Part shown: one piece after another, positions 52,801-59,932 of the stretch
Layout: each line of letters opens with the position of its first letter
How positions within the stretch are numbered: the stretch's first letter is position 1
Assembly (NCBI RefSeq): GCF_020073745.1
Contig: NZ_JAIRAU010000056.1
Location: forward strand, 124,001 to 188,000
Length of the DNA: 64,000 nucleotides
Reading direction: 5' to 3'
Origin: Nannocystis pusilla
Lineage (GTDB): Bacteria; Myxococcota_A; Polyangia; Nannocystales; Nannocystaceae
Translations under genes and position numbers: made by a program
The notes under the pieces: model-generated
Databases searched by the model: none
The model's input: only the letters and a program-made list of their open reading frames with translations
Told to the model about the DNA's origin: nothing

Positions 52801-54359
52801 GGGTCCTCGACGCAGTAGATAGGCGACGAGGCGGAGCACGGGATGGTGCCCATCCTATCTGTCCAGGTCGCGTCCATCGCGCTTGAAGCGCCGTAATGGC
52901 CGGAATTCCCCGCCTTGTCGCTGGTCCAGAAGTTACAATGGTTGGCACCGGCAAGCGTGCCGTCGGCCTTCGTGTTCGTCCACGGCGCGACGTCCACGCT
53001 CCCGCCGAGCTCCGTAAGGTCGATGGCGTGCGCGAGTGTCCCGTCGGTCAGGTCCGGCCAGCCGTTCTCGGCGACCAGGGTGCCGTCGACGAGGACGTAC
53101 ATCCCGAGGTAGCTGGTGTCCATGCGCATCGCGGGCCAGACATCTGGGGTGGAGAGCCAGGCCTTGAAGGTCGAGGCATTGGCAAGGCCTGCGTTCATCG
53201 CCACCGTGCGGCAGTTGATGTCGCCGCTCATGCCCCCGAGATTGCCCTCGAACTTCGTGCTGGTCACGAAGATCACGCGACGCGGCTTCAGGCACTCGTT
53301 CGAGCAGCCGTCGGTGTCGACCTGATTCCCGTCATCGCATTCCTCTTCTCCGTCCCAGACGATGCCGTCGCCGCAGCGGGCGTCTTCGCAGGCATTGGTG
53401 CAGTCGTCGGTGTCGATTTCGTTGCCGTCGTCGCAGTCCTCCTCACCGGCCCAGACCGAGCCATCACCGCAGGTCGCGGGTTCGCAGGCGTTGGTGCATT
53501 CGTCGGTGTCGATGTCGTTGCCGTCGTCGCAGGTCTCGCCGGGGCCGAGGTCGCCGTCGCCGCAGGCGCTGAGCTCGCACAGGGCAGTGCAGGGCTTGCC
53601 GGGCCCGTTGTCGGGGCCGTCGTCGCACTGTTCCTCGCCGGCCCAGACGATGCCGTCGCCGCAGGTCGCCTCCTCGCACTCGCTGGTGCAGGCATCGGTG
53701 TCGAGCATGTTGCCGTCGTCGCAGGCCTCGCCGTCTTCCTTGGCCCCGTTGCCGCAGATCGGCTCGGTGCAGTCCTGCGGACACGTGGTCATGGACTCGC
53801 CTGGCCCGCAGACCATGTCCCCGCAGACACACGAGTCCCCGGAACACGGCTCGCAGTCGCGCGGGCAGGTGACTTCCTCGCCGGCGTCGCAGGCCCCGTC
53901 GCCGCAGCCGGCGCCGCAGTCCTCGCCGCACGCGGCGGCGTTTTCGTGGACGTCACACACTCCATCGCCGCAGCTGCCCCCGTGGCATTCGGTCGGGCAG
54001 TGCGCCGGGTCTTCATCCACGCTGCAAACGCCGTCGCCGCAGCCGGGCCCCGGGAAGTCGCGGGGGCACGTCTCTTCCGTCTCGCCGGCGTCCTCCTGGC
54101 CGTTTCCGCAGGTGTCGAGGCAGGCTTCGACGAAGGTCCAGTTCTCTTGCGCGTCGCACACGGCCGCGGCGGGGCCTTCACCCGTCGCCTCGGACCACGC
54201 GCAATCGTCGGGGCACGACACCTGGTTCTCGTCCGGGTCGCACACCCGGTCCTGGTTGCACTGCCACGATGGATCGTCGGCCGGCGGGAAGTCGCTCTTG
54301 AGGCAGCTGAGGCAGCTGAGGACGAGCAGGCAGCCGAGTCGCACGTGCACGCGCAGCAT
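52797..54359 (-). CDS. Cys-rich lipoprotein with DUF1554 domain
   Basis: 520 residues. Signal with lipobox near LSCLSC, then about ten Cys-rich units. The first are CGDGVCDVHENAAACGEDC-like, the later ones the myxobacterial CGDGxVWAGEEDCDDGNEID type (~200-350). The C-terminal domain (~355-520) starts RRVIFVTSTKFEGNLGGMSG, with DINCRTVAMNAGLANASTFK and AWLS, a DUF1554 fold found in secreted bacterial proteins and related to C-type-lectin-like modules. Surface-exposed binding protein, ligand unknown. The stop overlaps the decayed copy downstream. Confidence 0.88.
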   Translation of the reverse strand: MLRVHVRLGCLLVLSCLSCLKSDFPPADDPSWQCNQDRVCDPDENQVSCPDDCAWSEATGEGPAAAVCDAQENWTFVEACLDTCGNGQEDAGETEETCPRDFPGPGCGDGVCSVDEDPAHCPTECHGGSCGDGVCDVHENAAACGEDCGAGCGDGACDAGEEVTCPRDCEPCSGDSCVCGDMVCGPGESMTTCPQDCTEPICGNGAKEDGEACDDGNMLDTDACTSECEEATCGDGIVWAGEEQCDDGPDNGPGKPCTALCELSACGDGDLGPGETCDDGNDIDTDECTNACEPATCGDGSVWAGEEDCDDGNEIDTDDCTNACEDARCGDGIVWDGEEECDDGNQVDTDGCSNECLKPRRVIFVTSTKFEGNLGGMSGDINCRTVAMNAGLANASTFKAWLSTPDVWPAMRMDTSYLGMYVLVDGTLVAENGWPDLTDGTLAHAIDLTELGGSVDVAPWTNTKADGTLAGANHCNFWTSDKAGNSGHYGASSAMDATWTDRMGTIPCSASSPIYCVEDP

Positions 54360-54494
54360 CGACGGAGCTTAAAGGATGGACTCTCGGCGATCAACGGCTC
54401 CGCGCGCGACAGGGCCCCCAACGCCAGTTGGGGGGTACCCCAACGGCGGTTGGGCCTCGCGTTCGTCGCTCGTTTTCCGTACACTTCCGGCCTC

Positions 54495-55709
54495 ATGGTC
54501 TGCGTCCTCGTGGCCGCTCTCCTGCTCCTGGCGCCGGTCGATCCGGGCGTCTCTGCCGCGCCCGGCGTGAGCGCGAGCGATCCGGGGAGCGCCGAGGCGC
54601 GTCGCGATCGGGCGCGCGGGGCGTTCGAGCGCGGCAGCTATTCCGAGGCCGCGCTCGAGTTCGAGGCCTTGTGGCGCGAAGGACATGTCGCATCGGACCT
54701 GTTCAATGCAGCAGCCTCGCGGATCGCCCTGCGGCAGCACACCCATGCGGTCGTGCACCTCGAGGCGTTGCTCGCGCTCCCGACTCTCACGCCGGCGCAG
54801 CGCGAGGAGGCCTCGGCGCTGTTGCGGACGGCTCGCACGGAGACGCGCGCCGTGCCGATCGAGCTGCGGACGCCGCGCCCGCTCGACGGTCCGCTGGCGA
54901 TCACCGTCAGCTTCGTCGCCGCGTACGCCACCGAGCAGCGCCCCGATCTCACGTTCACGGTCCGACCGGCCGAGCGGACCGTGCTCTCGCTGGATCCTGG
55001 GGTCTGGCGGCTCCGCGTGGACGACCCGCGGTTCGAGCCCGTCACGCAGGAGGTGCGGGTCGCGGCGGCGGGCGAGGCCCCGCAGATCTTCGAGCTGCGG
55101 GCGCGTCCGGACGCTCGTGCGCTGCGCCGTTTCACCCTGGCGTGGAGCGGGGCGGGTGGCGCCGGGATCGTCGTCGGGGCCAGTTTGCTCGGCGTCGGCC
55201 AGGGCCGGTGGTCGGCGAGACTCGACGGCCCGATCGAGACCTGTCAGGGCGGCGAGCCGCTCTACCCCATCGCCGCATGCCGTCGAGCGATCGCCGGCGC
55301 CGGGACGTTGCGCACCGCCGGGGCCGCCGTGCTCGGTGTCGGTGTGGGCGCGCTGATCGGGGGCCTCGTCGGCCGCGTCGCCGAGCCGAGGAAGCGTCGG
55401 CTCGGCTGGATCGTCACGGCGTCGATCGGTGGCCTCGCCACGGTGGGCGGCGCCGTGGCTCTCGGCCTCGGCGCGCAGGCCTTCGGCCGGGAGGACGATC
55501 GGACGTCCTGGACCGACAGCGATCGCAGCGCGATCGGGCGCGCCGGCGCCACGCACACGGTGGGCGGCGCCTTGCTCGGCCTCGGCGGCGGCATGTTGGT
55601 CAGCGCGGCCACTGGCCTGTTGGTGGATCGCAGCGGCCGCTTCCAGCTCGCGGCCGGTCCGCAGTTCCGCATCGGGGGCGCCTCGCTCGTGTTCGAGGGC
55701 CGCTTCTGA
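54495..55709 (+). CDS. Exported TPR-like protein with C-terminal membrane domain
   Basis: 404 residues. Signal (MVCVLVAALLLLAPVDPGVSA), a TPR-like helical region (~30-105: ARGAFERGSYSEAALEFEAL, FNAAASRIALRQHTHAVVHL), a beta domain of PEGA-like character (~110-215: LDPGVWRLRVDDPRFEPVTQ), then three or four hydrophobic helices (GAGIVVGASLLGVG; AVLGVGVGALIGGLVGRVAE; IVTASIGGLATVGGAVALGL; TVGGALLGLGGGMLVSAATG). Similar two-part proteins are common in myxobacteria and of unknown function. Its 3' end is repeated downstream. Confidence 0.8.
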   Translation: MVCVLVAALLLLAPVDPGVSAAPGVSASDPGSAEARRDRARGAFERGSYSEAALEFEALWREGHVASDLFNAAASRIALRQHTHAVVHLEALLALPTLTPAQREEASALLRTARTETRAVPIELRTPRPLDGPLAITVSFVAAYATEQRPDLTFTVRPAERTVLSLDPGVWRLRVDDPRFEPVTQEVRVAAAGEAPQIFELRARPDARALRRFTLAWSGAGGAGIVVGASLLGVGQGRWSARLDGPIETCQGGEPLYPIAACRRAIAGAGTLRTAGAAVLGVGVGALIGGLVGRVAEPRKRRLGWIVTASIGGLATVGGAVALGLGAQAFGREDDRTSWTDSDRSAIGRAGATHTVGGALLGLGGGMLVSAATGLLVDRSGRFQLAAGPQFRIGGASLVFEGRF

Positions 55710-55892
55710 TCGCGTTGCGTGCGGCCGGTCCGTAGCTCCGCGTCTGGGCACTGGCCGCTCTTGACTGTGCGGCCCATCGGGTAGCTGTCGCTATTCCGGC
55801 GTCTCGCTCGTGTTCGAAGGCCCCTCCCGATCGCGCTGCGTCCGCGGCCCTCGTGTTCGAAGGGCCGCTTCCGATCGAGCAGCGTCGCGGCC
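55686..55892. repeat. Degenerate repeats of a gene 3' end
   Basis: Three copies of a ~41-bp pattern, CTCGTGTTCGA(A)GG(G)CC, 6 nt, GATCG.G, ..GCGT..GCGGCC, at 55686-55726 (end of the gene and just beyond), 55807-55849 and 55850-55892. Local duplication of the stop region. Confidence 0.55.
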
Positions 55893-55917
55893 CCTCGCGG
55901 CCGTCTTGCACGTCGCT

Positions 55918-57144
55918 TCAGTCCGGCCACAGCCGCGGCGGCAAGCAGACATCGCGCTCGTCCGCGCCCCGTCGACACTGCAGCGGTGGCTTGCAGCCGC
56001 AGTCGCGGCAACACGAGCTCGCGTCCTCACCGGCGTCGCAATTGCCGTCACCGCAGCCCGTGGGGGGCGCCGCGGCGGGTGCTTCCGGTCCGTCCCAAAG
56101 CGTCAAGCAACGGCCTTTCGCATCGCAGCGCGGGCACTCTCGCGGGCAAGCTCGCGGTTTGGGGCTCGTCTTCGGCGCCTCCGGTCCCACGGCTGCCGGC
56201 GGCTCGAGCGGCGCGGCGACGGCCACCTCGGTCGGTCCGGTCACCGGCCGCTCGCTCGGCGCCGTCTCGGCGGGTGAGCCGCAGTCCTCCTCGCAGCGAC
56301 CGGCCTCGCCGGCCTCGCAGCGGCCGTTGCCGCACCAGATCTGGCGGCAGCGCGAGTCGCCCTCGGCCATCTCGGCGCGGAACGTGTCGAGCCAATCCTC
56401 GAGCTCCTTCATCTCGGCGTCGGTGGGCACGCCGATCCTGGCCCATCGGACACGTCGGTTGCAGTCGAGCGCCAGCGTCACCGGCAAGGTCCCCTGGTAC
56501 AGGCGGCGCGAGTCGTCGCGCAGCGCGGCGACGAAGCTGTCGGCGAGCGAGCGGTCGGCCAGCTGCACCGCGCTGGGGGGCATGAGCGGGCCCCACGTCC
56601 GGATCGCGTCTTCGGGCGCGGTGGGGTCGAGCACCTGGACCGGCAAAAAGCGGACCGCCTCGCCCCAGCTCGCGCCGCGCCGGGCGAACAGCGCGCGCAG
56701 GTCGGGCAGGACCTCCTTGCAGGCGACGCACCACGGGGCCCACAGGCTGAGCACGTGCACGGCCTTCGGCGACAGCACCTCGGACGAGCCGAAGCGGACC
56801 GTGCCCGCGGGGGCGCCCTGGCGCACGCGCTCGAGCCGCAGCCGCATCAGCGGCCCGATGTCGACGCCCGCCGCGACGTACGACCCCGACCCGAGCGGCT
56901 CGCTCGGCGGGGGCGGGGGGGCTGCCTCGATCTCGACGAGCTGGGGCGACGACACTTGCGCGGGCGCCGGGCACGAGGCGGCGCGGTCCCGCAGCTGCTC
57001 GAGCGCCGCGGCCTGTTCGGCGATCCGCCACGCCAGCACGAGCGTCAGCCCGGACAGCACCGCGACCGAGGCGAGGAGCGCGAAGGCGGTCCACACCCAC
57101 GCGCGGGGCGTCTCCGGCGCGGCAGGCAGCGGCGTGGTCTTCAC
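55918..57144 (-). CDS. Membrane-anchored thioredoxin with Cys-rich tails
   Basis: 408 residues. N-terminal TM (VWTAFALLASVAVLSGLTLV), a linker, a thioredoxin/TlpA-like domain (~90-260) with active site LWAPWCVACKEVLPDLRALF, then Cys-rich tails: CGNGRCEAGEAGRCEEDCG, CPRECPRCDAKGRC and CGDGNCDAGEDASSCCRDCG, resembling the window's disulfide repeats. GTG start at 57144 forms GTGA with the upstream gene's stop. Extracytoplasmic disulfide oxidoreductase, last gene of the six-gene overlapping operon. Confidence 0.88.
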   Translation of the reverse strand: MKTTPLPAAPETPRAWVWTAFALLASVAVLSGLTLVLAWRIAEQAAALEQLRDRAASCPAPAQVSSPQLVEIEAAPPPPPSEPLGSGSYVAAGVDIGPLMRLRLERVRQGAPAGTVRFGSSEVLSPKAVHVLSLWAPWCVACKEVLPDLRALFARRGASWGEAVRFLPVQVLDPTAPEDAIRTWGPLMPPSAVQLADRSLADSFVAALRDDSRRLYQGTLPVTLALDCNRRVRWARIGVPTDAEMKELEDWLDTFRAEMAEGDSRCRQIWCGNGRCEAGEAGRCEEDCGSPAETAPSERPVTGPTEVAVAAPLEPPAAVGPEAPKTSPKPRACPRECPRCDAKGRCLTLWDGPEAPAAAPPTGCGDGNCDAGEDASSCCRDCGCKPPLQCRRGADERDVCLPPRLWPD

Positions 57145-57491
57145 CCCCGGGTCTCCTCGCGGCGCGGGTCGCCGGCCGGCTCACCGTCGAGCGCGGGTGG
57201 CATGCACGATCGGACCTGGACAAAGAGGCATCCCGCACGCGAGGGCCGGGCGCGCTGCTCTCGGTCGCTCTGTGGCATGTCCCATCGGACCTGTACAGAG
57301 AGACAGCCAGCACGCGAGGCCCGGGCGCGCTGCTCTCGGCCGATCTGTGGCATGTCCCATCGGACCTGTACAGAGAGACAGACGCGTTCCACGCGCTCGT
57401 CGCAGCGCTCGCGCGGCGCTCCGGTCGACATGTCGCTTCGGACATGCGCCAGGCGCTCGTCTCCACCAGGCCGCTCGCAGCCCGCGCTCAT
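57141..57491 (-). CDS. 116-aa protein built from 25-residue repeats
   Basis: ATG at 57489-57491 overlaps the previous gene's stop (ATGA), and its own TGA overlaps the next gene's GTG (GTGA), so it fits exactly into the operon. The protein is Arg/Cys-rich: a unique N-terminus (MSAGCERPGGDERLAHVRSD), then two full copies of CLSVQVRWDMPQ...REQRAR.SRAG and a third partial copy. No signal peptide or TM. Its coding repeats carry the dispersed CATGTCC...GGACCTG hairpin core, so a mobile-like repeat may have grown inside it. Coding status is supported by both overlaps and preserved frame. Function unknown. Confidence 0.6.
   Translation of the reverse strand: MSAGCERPGGDERLAHVRSDMSTGAPRERCDERVERVCLSVQVRWDMPQIGREQRARASRAGCLSVQVRWDMPQSDREQRARPSRAGCLFVQVRSCMPPALDGEPAGDPRREETRG
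57201..57425. repeat. 75-bp tandem repeat (three copies, in frame)
   Basis: Copies start at 57201, 57276 and 57351, period exactly 75 bp = 25 codons. Each contains CATGTCCCATCGGACCTGTA or a variant, related to the dispersed hairpins. Copies 2 and 3 are the most similar. The third is truncated near 57390-57425. Confidence 0.8.
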
Positions 57492-57652
57492 CGCTCCGGC
57501 TCCTCGCAGCACTCGCAGGTCGCCAGCGCGGACGACATGTCCCTGCGGACCTGCTGCAATTGCCAGATCGCGGTCGCCGCCGCGGCCACCGCGACGGTCG
57601 CCGCCAGCGCCGCCGCCAGCAGCACGCGGCGGACCGTCGCCTCCGTGGTCAC
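57488..57652 (-). CDS. 54-aa membrane protein with Cys-rich tail
   Basis: A GTG start forms GTGA with the stop of the OmpA-like gene. Its own TGA is overlapped by the next ATG. One TM helix (VLLAAALAATVAVAAAATAI), then a short helix (WQLQQVRRDMSSAL) and the tail ATCECCEEPER with three Cys. Too short for automatic calling, but conserved 4-nt overlaps on both sides support it. Probably a small accessory subunit of the envelope redox operon. Confidence 0.6.
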   Translation of the reverse strand: MTTEATVRRVLLAAALAATVAVAAAATAIWQLQQVRRDMSSALATCECCEEPER

Positions 57653-58665
57653 GGCTTCTCCTTCGTCCCCGCGCAGGGCACCGGGATCACCAGCACCACC
57701 CGATTCACGTCGCGCTCGAGCGAGCGACGGTTCGGCACCGGCTCGCCGGCCCGCACGGCCGCGAAGGCGGCGGCGAGGCGCTCGCTGCCTTCGCGGGTGG
57801 TGGCGATCGGCGTCTGGGTGCCGGCGTAGTTGCGGACGAACGCCTCGAGCGCGACGGGTCGGTCGCTCGGCGCGCCCCAGCCGATCAGCATCGGGCCCTG
57901 GCCGCGCTCGCTCGGCTTGTCGCGCCCGAGGGCCTGGTCGATGAGCCGCTCCACGGCGTTGATCCGGCGCAGCGCGAGCGCATGATCGTCGGTCGGGCTG
58001 CCGTCGGGGCTCGAGCGGCCGATCACGAACAGCATCTTGGCCTCGCGCAGGGCCTTGGCGTGGCTCGCCAGCTCGCCGACGATGTGCGCGCGGGTCGACG
58101 CGTCGGGCCACGGCTGGCGCGCGCGCGGCTCTCCGGACGGGAAGTACACCGCCAGGCGGTCGGGGAAGGCCGCCAGCAGCGAGTTCATCTCGTCGTCGTC
58201 GGCGAGCAGCGCCCGCCACTCGTCGGCGCTGCAGCCCTCGCCGCTCTCGACGCGGTCCTGCACGCTGGTGCGCCGCTGCAGGCACGCCTGGGTCAGGCGC
58301 GACACGGCCGCCTCGACCGCCGGATCGCCGCAGGTCGGCGCCGGCGGCTCGGGCTCGTTGCGCGGGCGGCAGCGCAGGTCGGCGCCGCACTGCAGGCCGA
58401 CGTCGCACGGACAGTCGCGGCACACTTCGCCGCGCTGGGCCACCTGCGGCTCCTCGTGCGGGGTGCACTGCCCGTGCACGCACCACTGGCCGTCGGGGCA
58501 CTGCTCCTCGTCGGGCCGGCGCGGGTCGCAGACCTTCGCCGCGCTCTCGTCGACGCTCGCGGTCGGCACCGAGAGCACCGCGTAGGCGACGAACAGCACC
58601 ATCGCCCACACGGCCGCCGTGAGCGCGATGAGGACTCGGGTGGTCAGGTCGGTCGCCGTCGCCAT
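57649..58665 (-). CDS. Membrane-anchored Cys-rich protein with OmpA-like domain
   Basis: 338 residues. N-terminal TM (VLIALTAAVWAMVLFVAYAV), a Cys-rich segment with at least ten Cys (CDPRRPDEEQCPDGQWCVHG, then EVCRDCPCDVGLQCGADLRC), a middle helical region, and a C-terminal OmpA-like domain: FVIGRSSPDGSPTDDHALAL, RRINAVERLI and NRVVLVIPV. The OmpA fold usually binds peptidoglycan, so the protein spans inner membrane to wall. It starts 1 nt after the VKOR-Trx stop. Third gene of the operon. Confidence 0.82.
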   Translation of the reverse strand: MATATDLTTRVLIALTAAVWAMVLFVAYAVLSVPTASVDESAAKVCDPRRPDEEQCPDGQWCVHGQCTPHEEPQVAQRGEVCRDCPCDVGLQCGADLRCRPRNEPEPPAPTCGDPAVEAAVSRLTQACLQRRTSVQDRVESGEGCSADEWRALLADDDEMNSLLAAFPDRLAVYFPSGEPRARQPWPDASTRAHIVGELASHAKALREAKMLFVIGRSSPDGSPTDDHALALRRINAVERLIDQALGRDKPSERGQGPMLIGWGAPSDRPVALEAFVRNYAGTQTPIATTREGSERLAAAFAAVRAGEPVPNRRSLERDVNRVVLVIPVPCAGTKEKP

Positions 58666-58666
58666 A

Positions 58667-59932
58667 TCAATTCGAGCCGGGCGCCTCGATGAGCTTGAGG
58701 ATCTTGCCGGCGCTGGTGGCCGGCATGGCCTCGTCCAGGTGCAGCGAGTCGTCGACGATCGGGACCACGAACGCCTGCGGCACGCTCACTCGCCCGCCGC
58801 GCGTCTTGACCCACGACAGCAGGTAGCGCTGCTGCGCCGCCAGGGCGGCGGCCGCGTCCTCGCCGTCGATGCAGGTGCGCAGCTTGCCGCCGGGGCCGAG
58901 CACGTCGGCGACCTCGCCGAGGGTCTTCTCGATCTTGTCGGTCGTGAACCGCGGCGCCTCGGTGTCCTGCAGGTCGAACAGCGCCGACAGGGCCTCGAGC
59001 CCGCGCCCCGGCGCCAGCCGCTCGGCGCACAGGGCCGCCAGCGCGCCGAGGCAGGCGTTGTTGCTGCGCGCCTCGCCGTGGGTCTGCAGCTTACCGCCCG
59101 CGTCGACGAACTCGTGCGCGGGCAAGAAGCGCTCGTCGCAGCCGGCGCGCGGGAACATGTACACCCACAGCTCGGCCCCGTGCGCGCGCAGCCGCGGCAG
59201 CGACTGCTGCAGGAAGTGCAGCTCGCGCCGGCACAGCGGGCAGGTCGGATCGACGAACAACATCACGGCGGTCCGCGGGGCCTCGATCGCGGCGGCCATG
59301 GCCACCGGCGGCGGGTCGGGCGGCGGGGGTGGGCAGCTCGCCCGGCGCGCGGCGAGCTGATAGCCGAGCGCGAGGCCGCCGGTGGTCCCCACCCAGAGGG
59401 TCAACGCGCGCACCGCTCCGTGGATCCTGCGTCCAGGCTCGGCTGGCCCCGCGGGGCCGTGCATCAACCACGCGCCGACGAACGCCAGCGCCAGCGTGGC
59501 GTACAGCGCGAGGCAGAACGGGCACATGTGCGCGAACTGGGTGTAGGCGTAAGCCCCGAGCAGCAGCGACACGGCGACGCTGAAGCCCCCGAGCAGCAGC
59601 AGCGCGCGGGCGGCCACGGCGGCCAGGGCCCCGCGGCCGCGCAGCACCGCGGTCGCCAGCGCCATGGTCGTGACGACATGTCCGATCGACCAGATGGCGA
59701 GCGGCAGCCCGAGCACCTCCGACCACGGGCTCGCCAGCGCCTCGGCGCAGGCCGGCCCGTCGTCGCCGCCGGTGCAGCCGCTGGCGTCACACAAGAAGTC
59801 GGCGCCGAACTTGAGGCGGAGCAGCCACACACTGACGCCCAGGCCGACGAGGCCGGACGCGAGCGTCAACCACGCCCCGGCGCGCGCGCGCGAGGCCGGC
59901 TGCGGCGGACTGACGAGGGTCGGCGCGGTCAC
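58667..59932 (-). CDS. VKOR-thioredoxin fusion disulfide-forming protein
   Basis: 421 residues. N-terminal vitamin K epoxide reductase domain with about five TM helices: the cysteine pair CDASGC/CAEAL..SPWSEVLGLPLAIW (loop Cys and the conserved Ser-Glu), and the quinone-facing active site AHMCPFCLALYATL (CPFC). It is followed by a periplasmic thioredoxin/DsbA-like domain with active site FVDPTCPLCRRELHFLQQ (CPLC). Such fusions oxidise partner proteins and pass electrons to quinone, the equivalent of DsbA plus DsbB. GTG start overlaps the kinase stop (GTGA). Second gene of the operon. Confidence 0.92.
   Translation of the reverse strand: MTAPTLVSPPQPASRARAGAWLTLASGLVGLGVSVWLLRLKFGADFLCDASGCTGGDDGPACAEALASPWSEVLGLPLAIWSIGHVVTTMALATAVLRGRGALAAVAARALLLLGGFSVAVSLLLGAYAYTQFAHMCPFCLALYATLALAFVGAWLMHGPAGPAEPGRRIHGAVRALTLWVGTTGGLALGYQLAARRASCPPPPPDPPPVAMAAAIEAPRTAVMLFVDPTCPLCRRELHFLQQSLPRLRAHGAELWVYMFPRAGCDERFLPAHEFVDAGGKLQTHGEARSNNACLGALAALCAERLAPGRGLEALSALFDLQDTEAPRFTTDKIEKTLGEVADVLGPGGKLRTCIDGEDAAAALAAQQRYLLSWVKTRGGRVSVPQAFVVPIVDDSLHLDEAMPATSAGKILKLIEAPGSN

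Noticed and set aside
57201-57425. 75-bp repeat as a CRISPR array
   Set aside because: Repeats abut directly without unique spacers and keep a reading frame.
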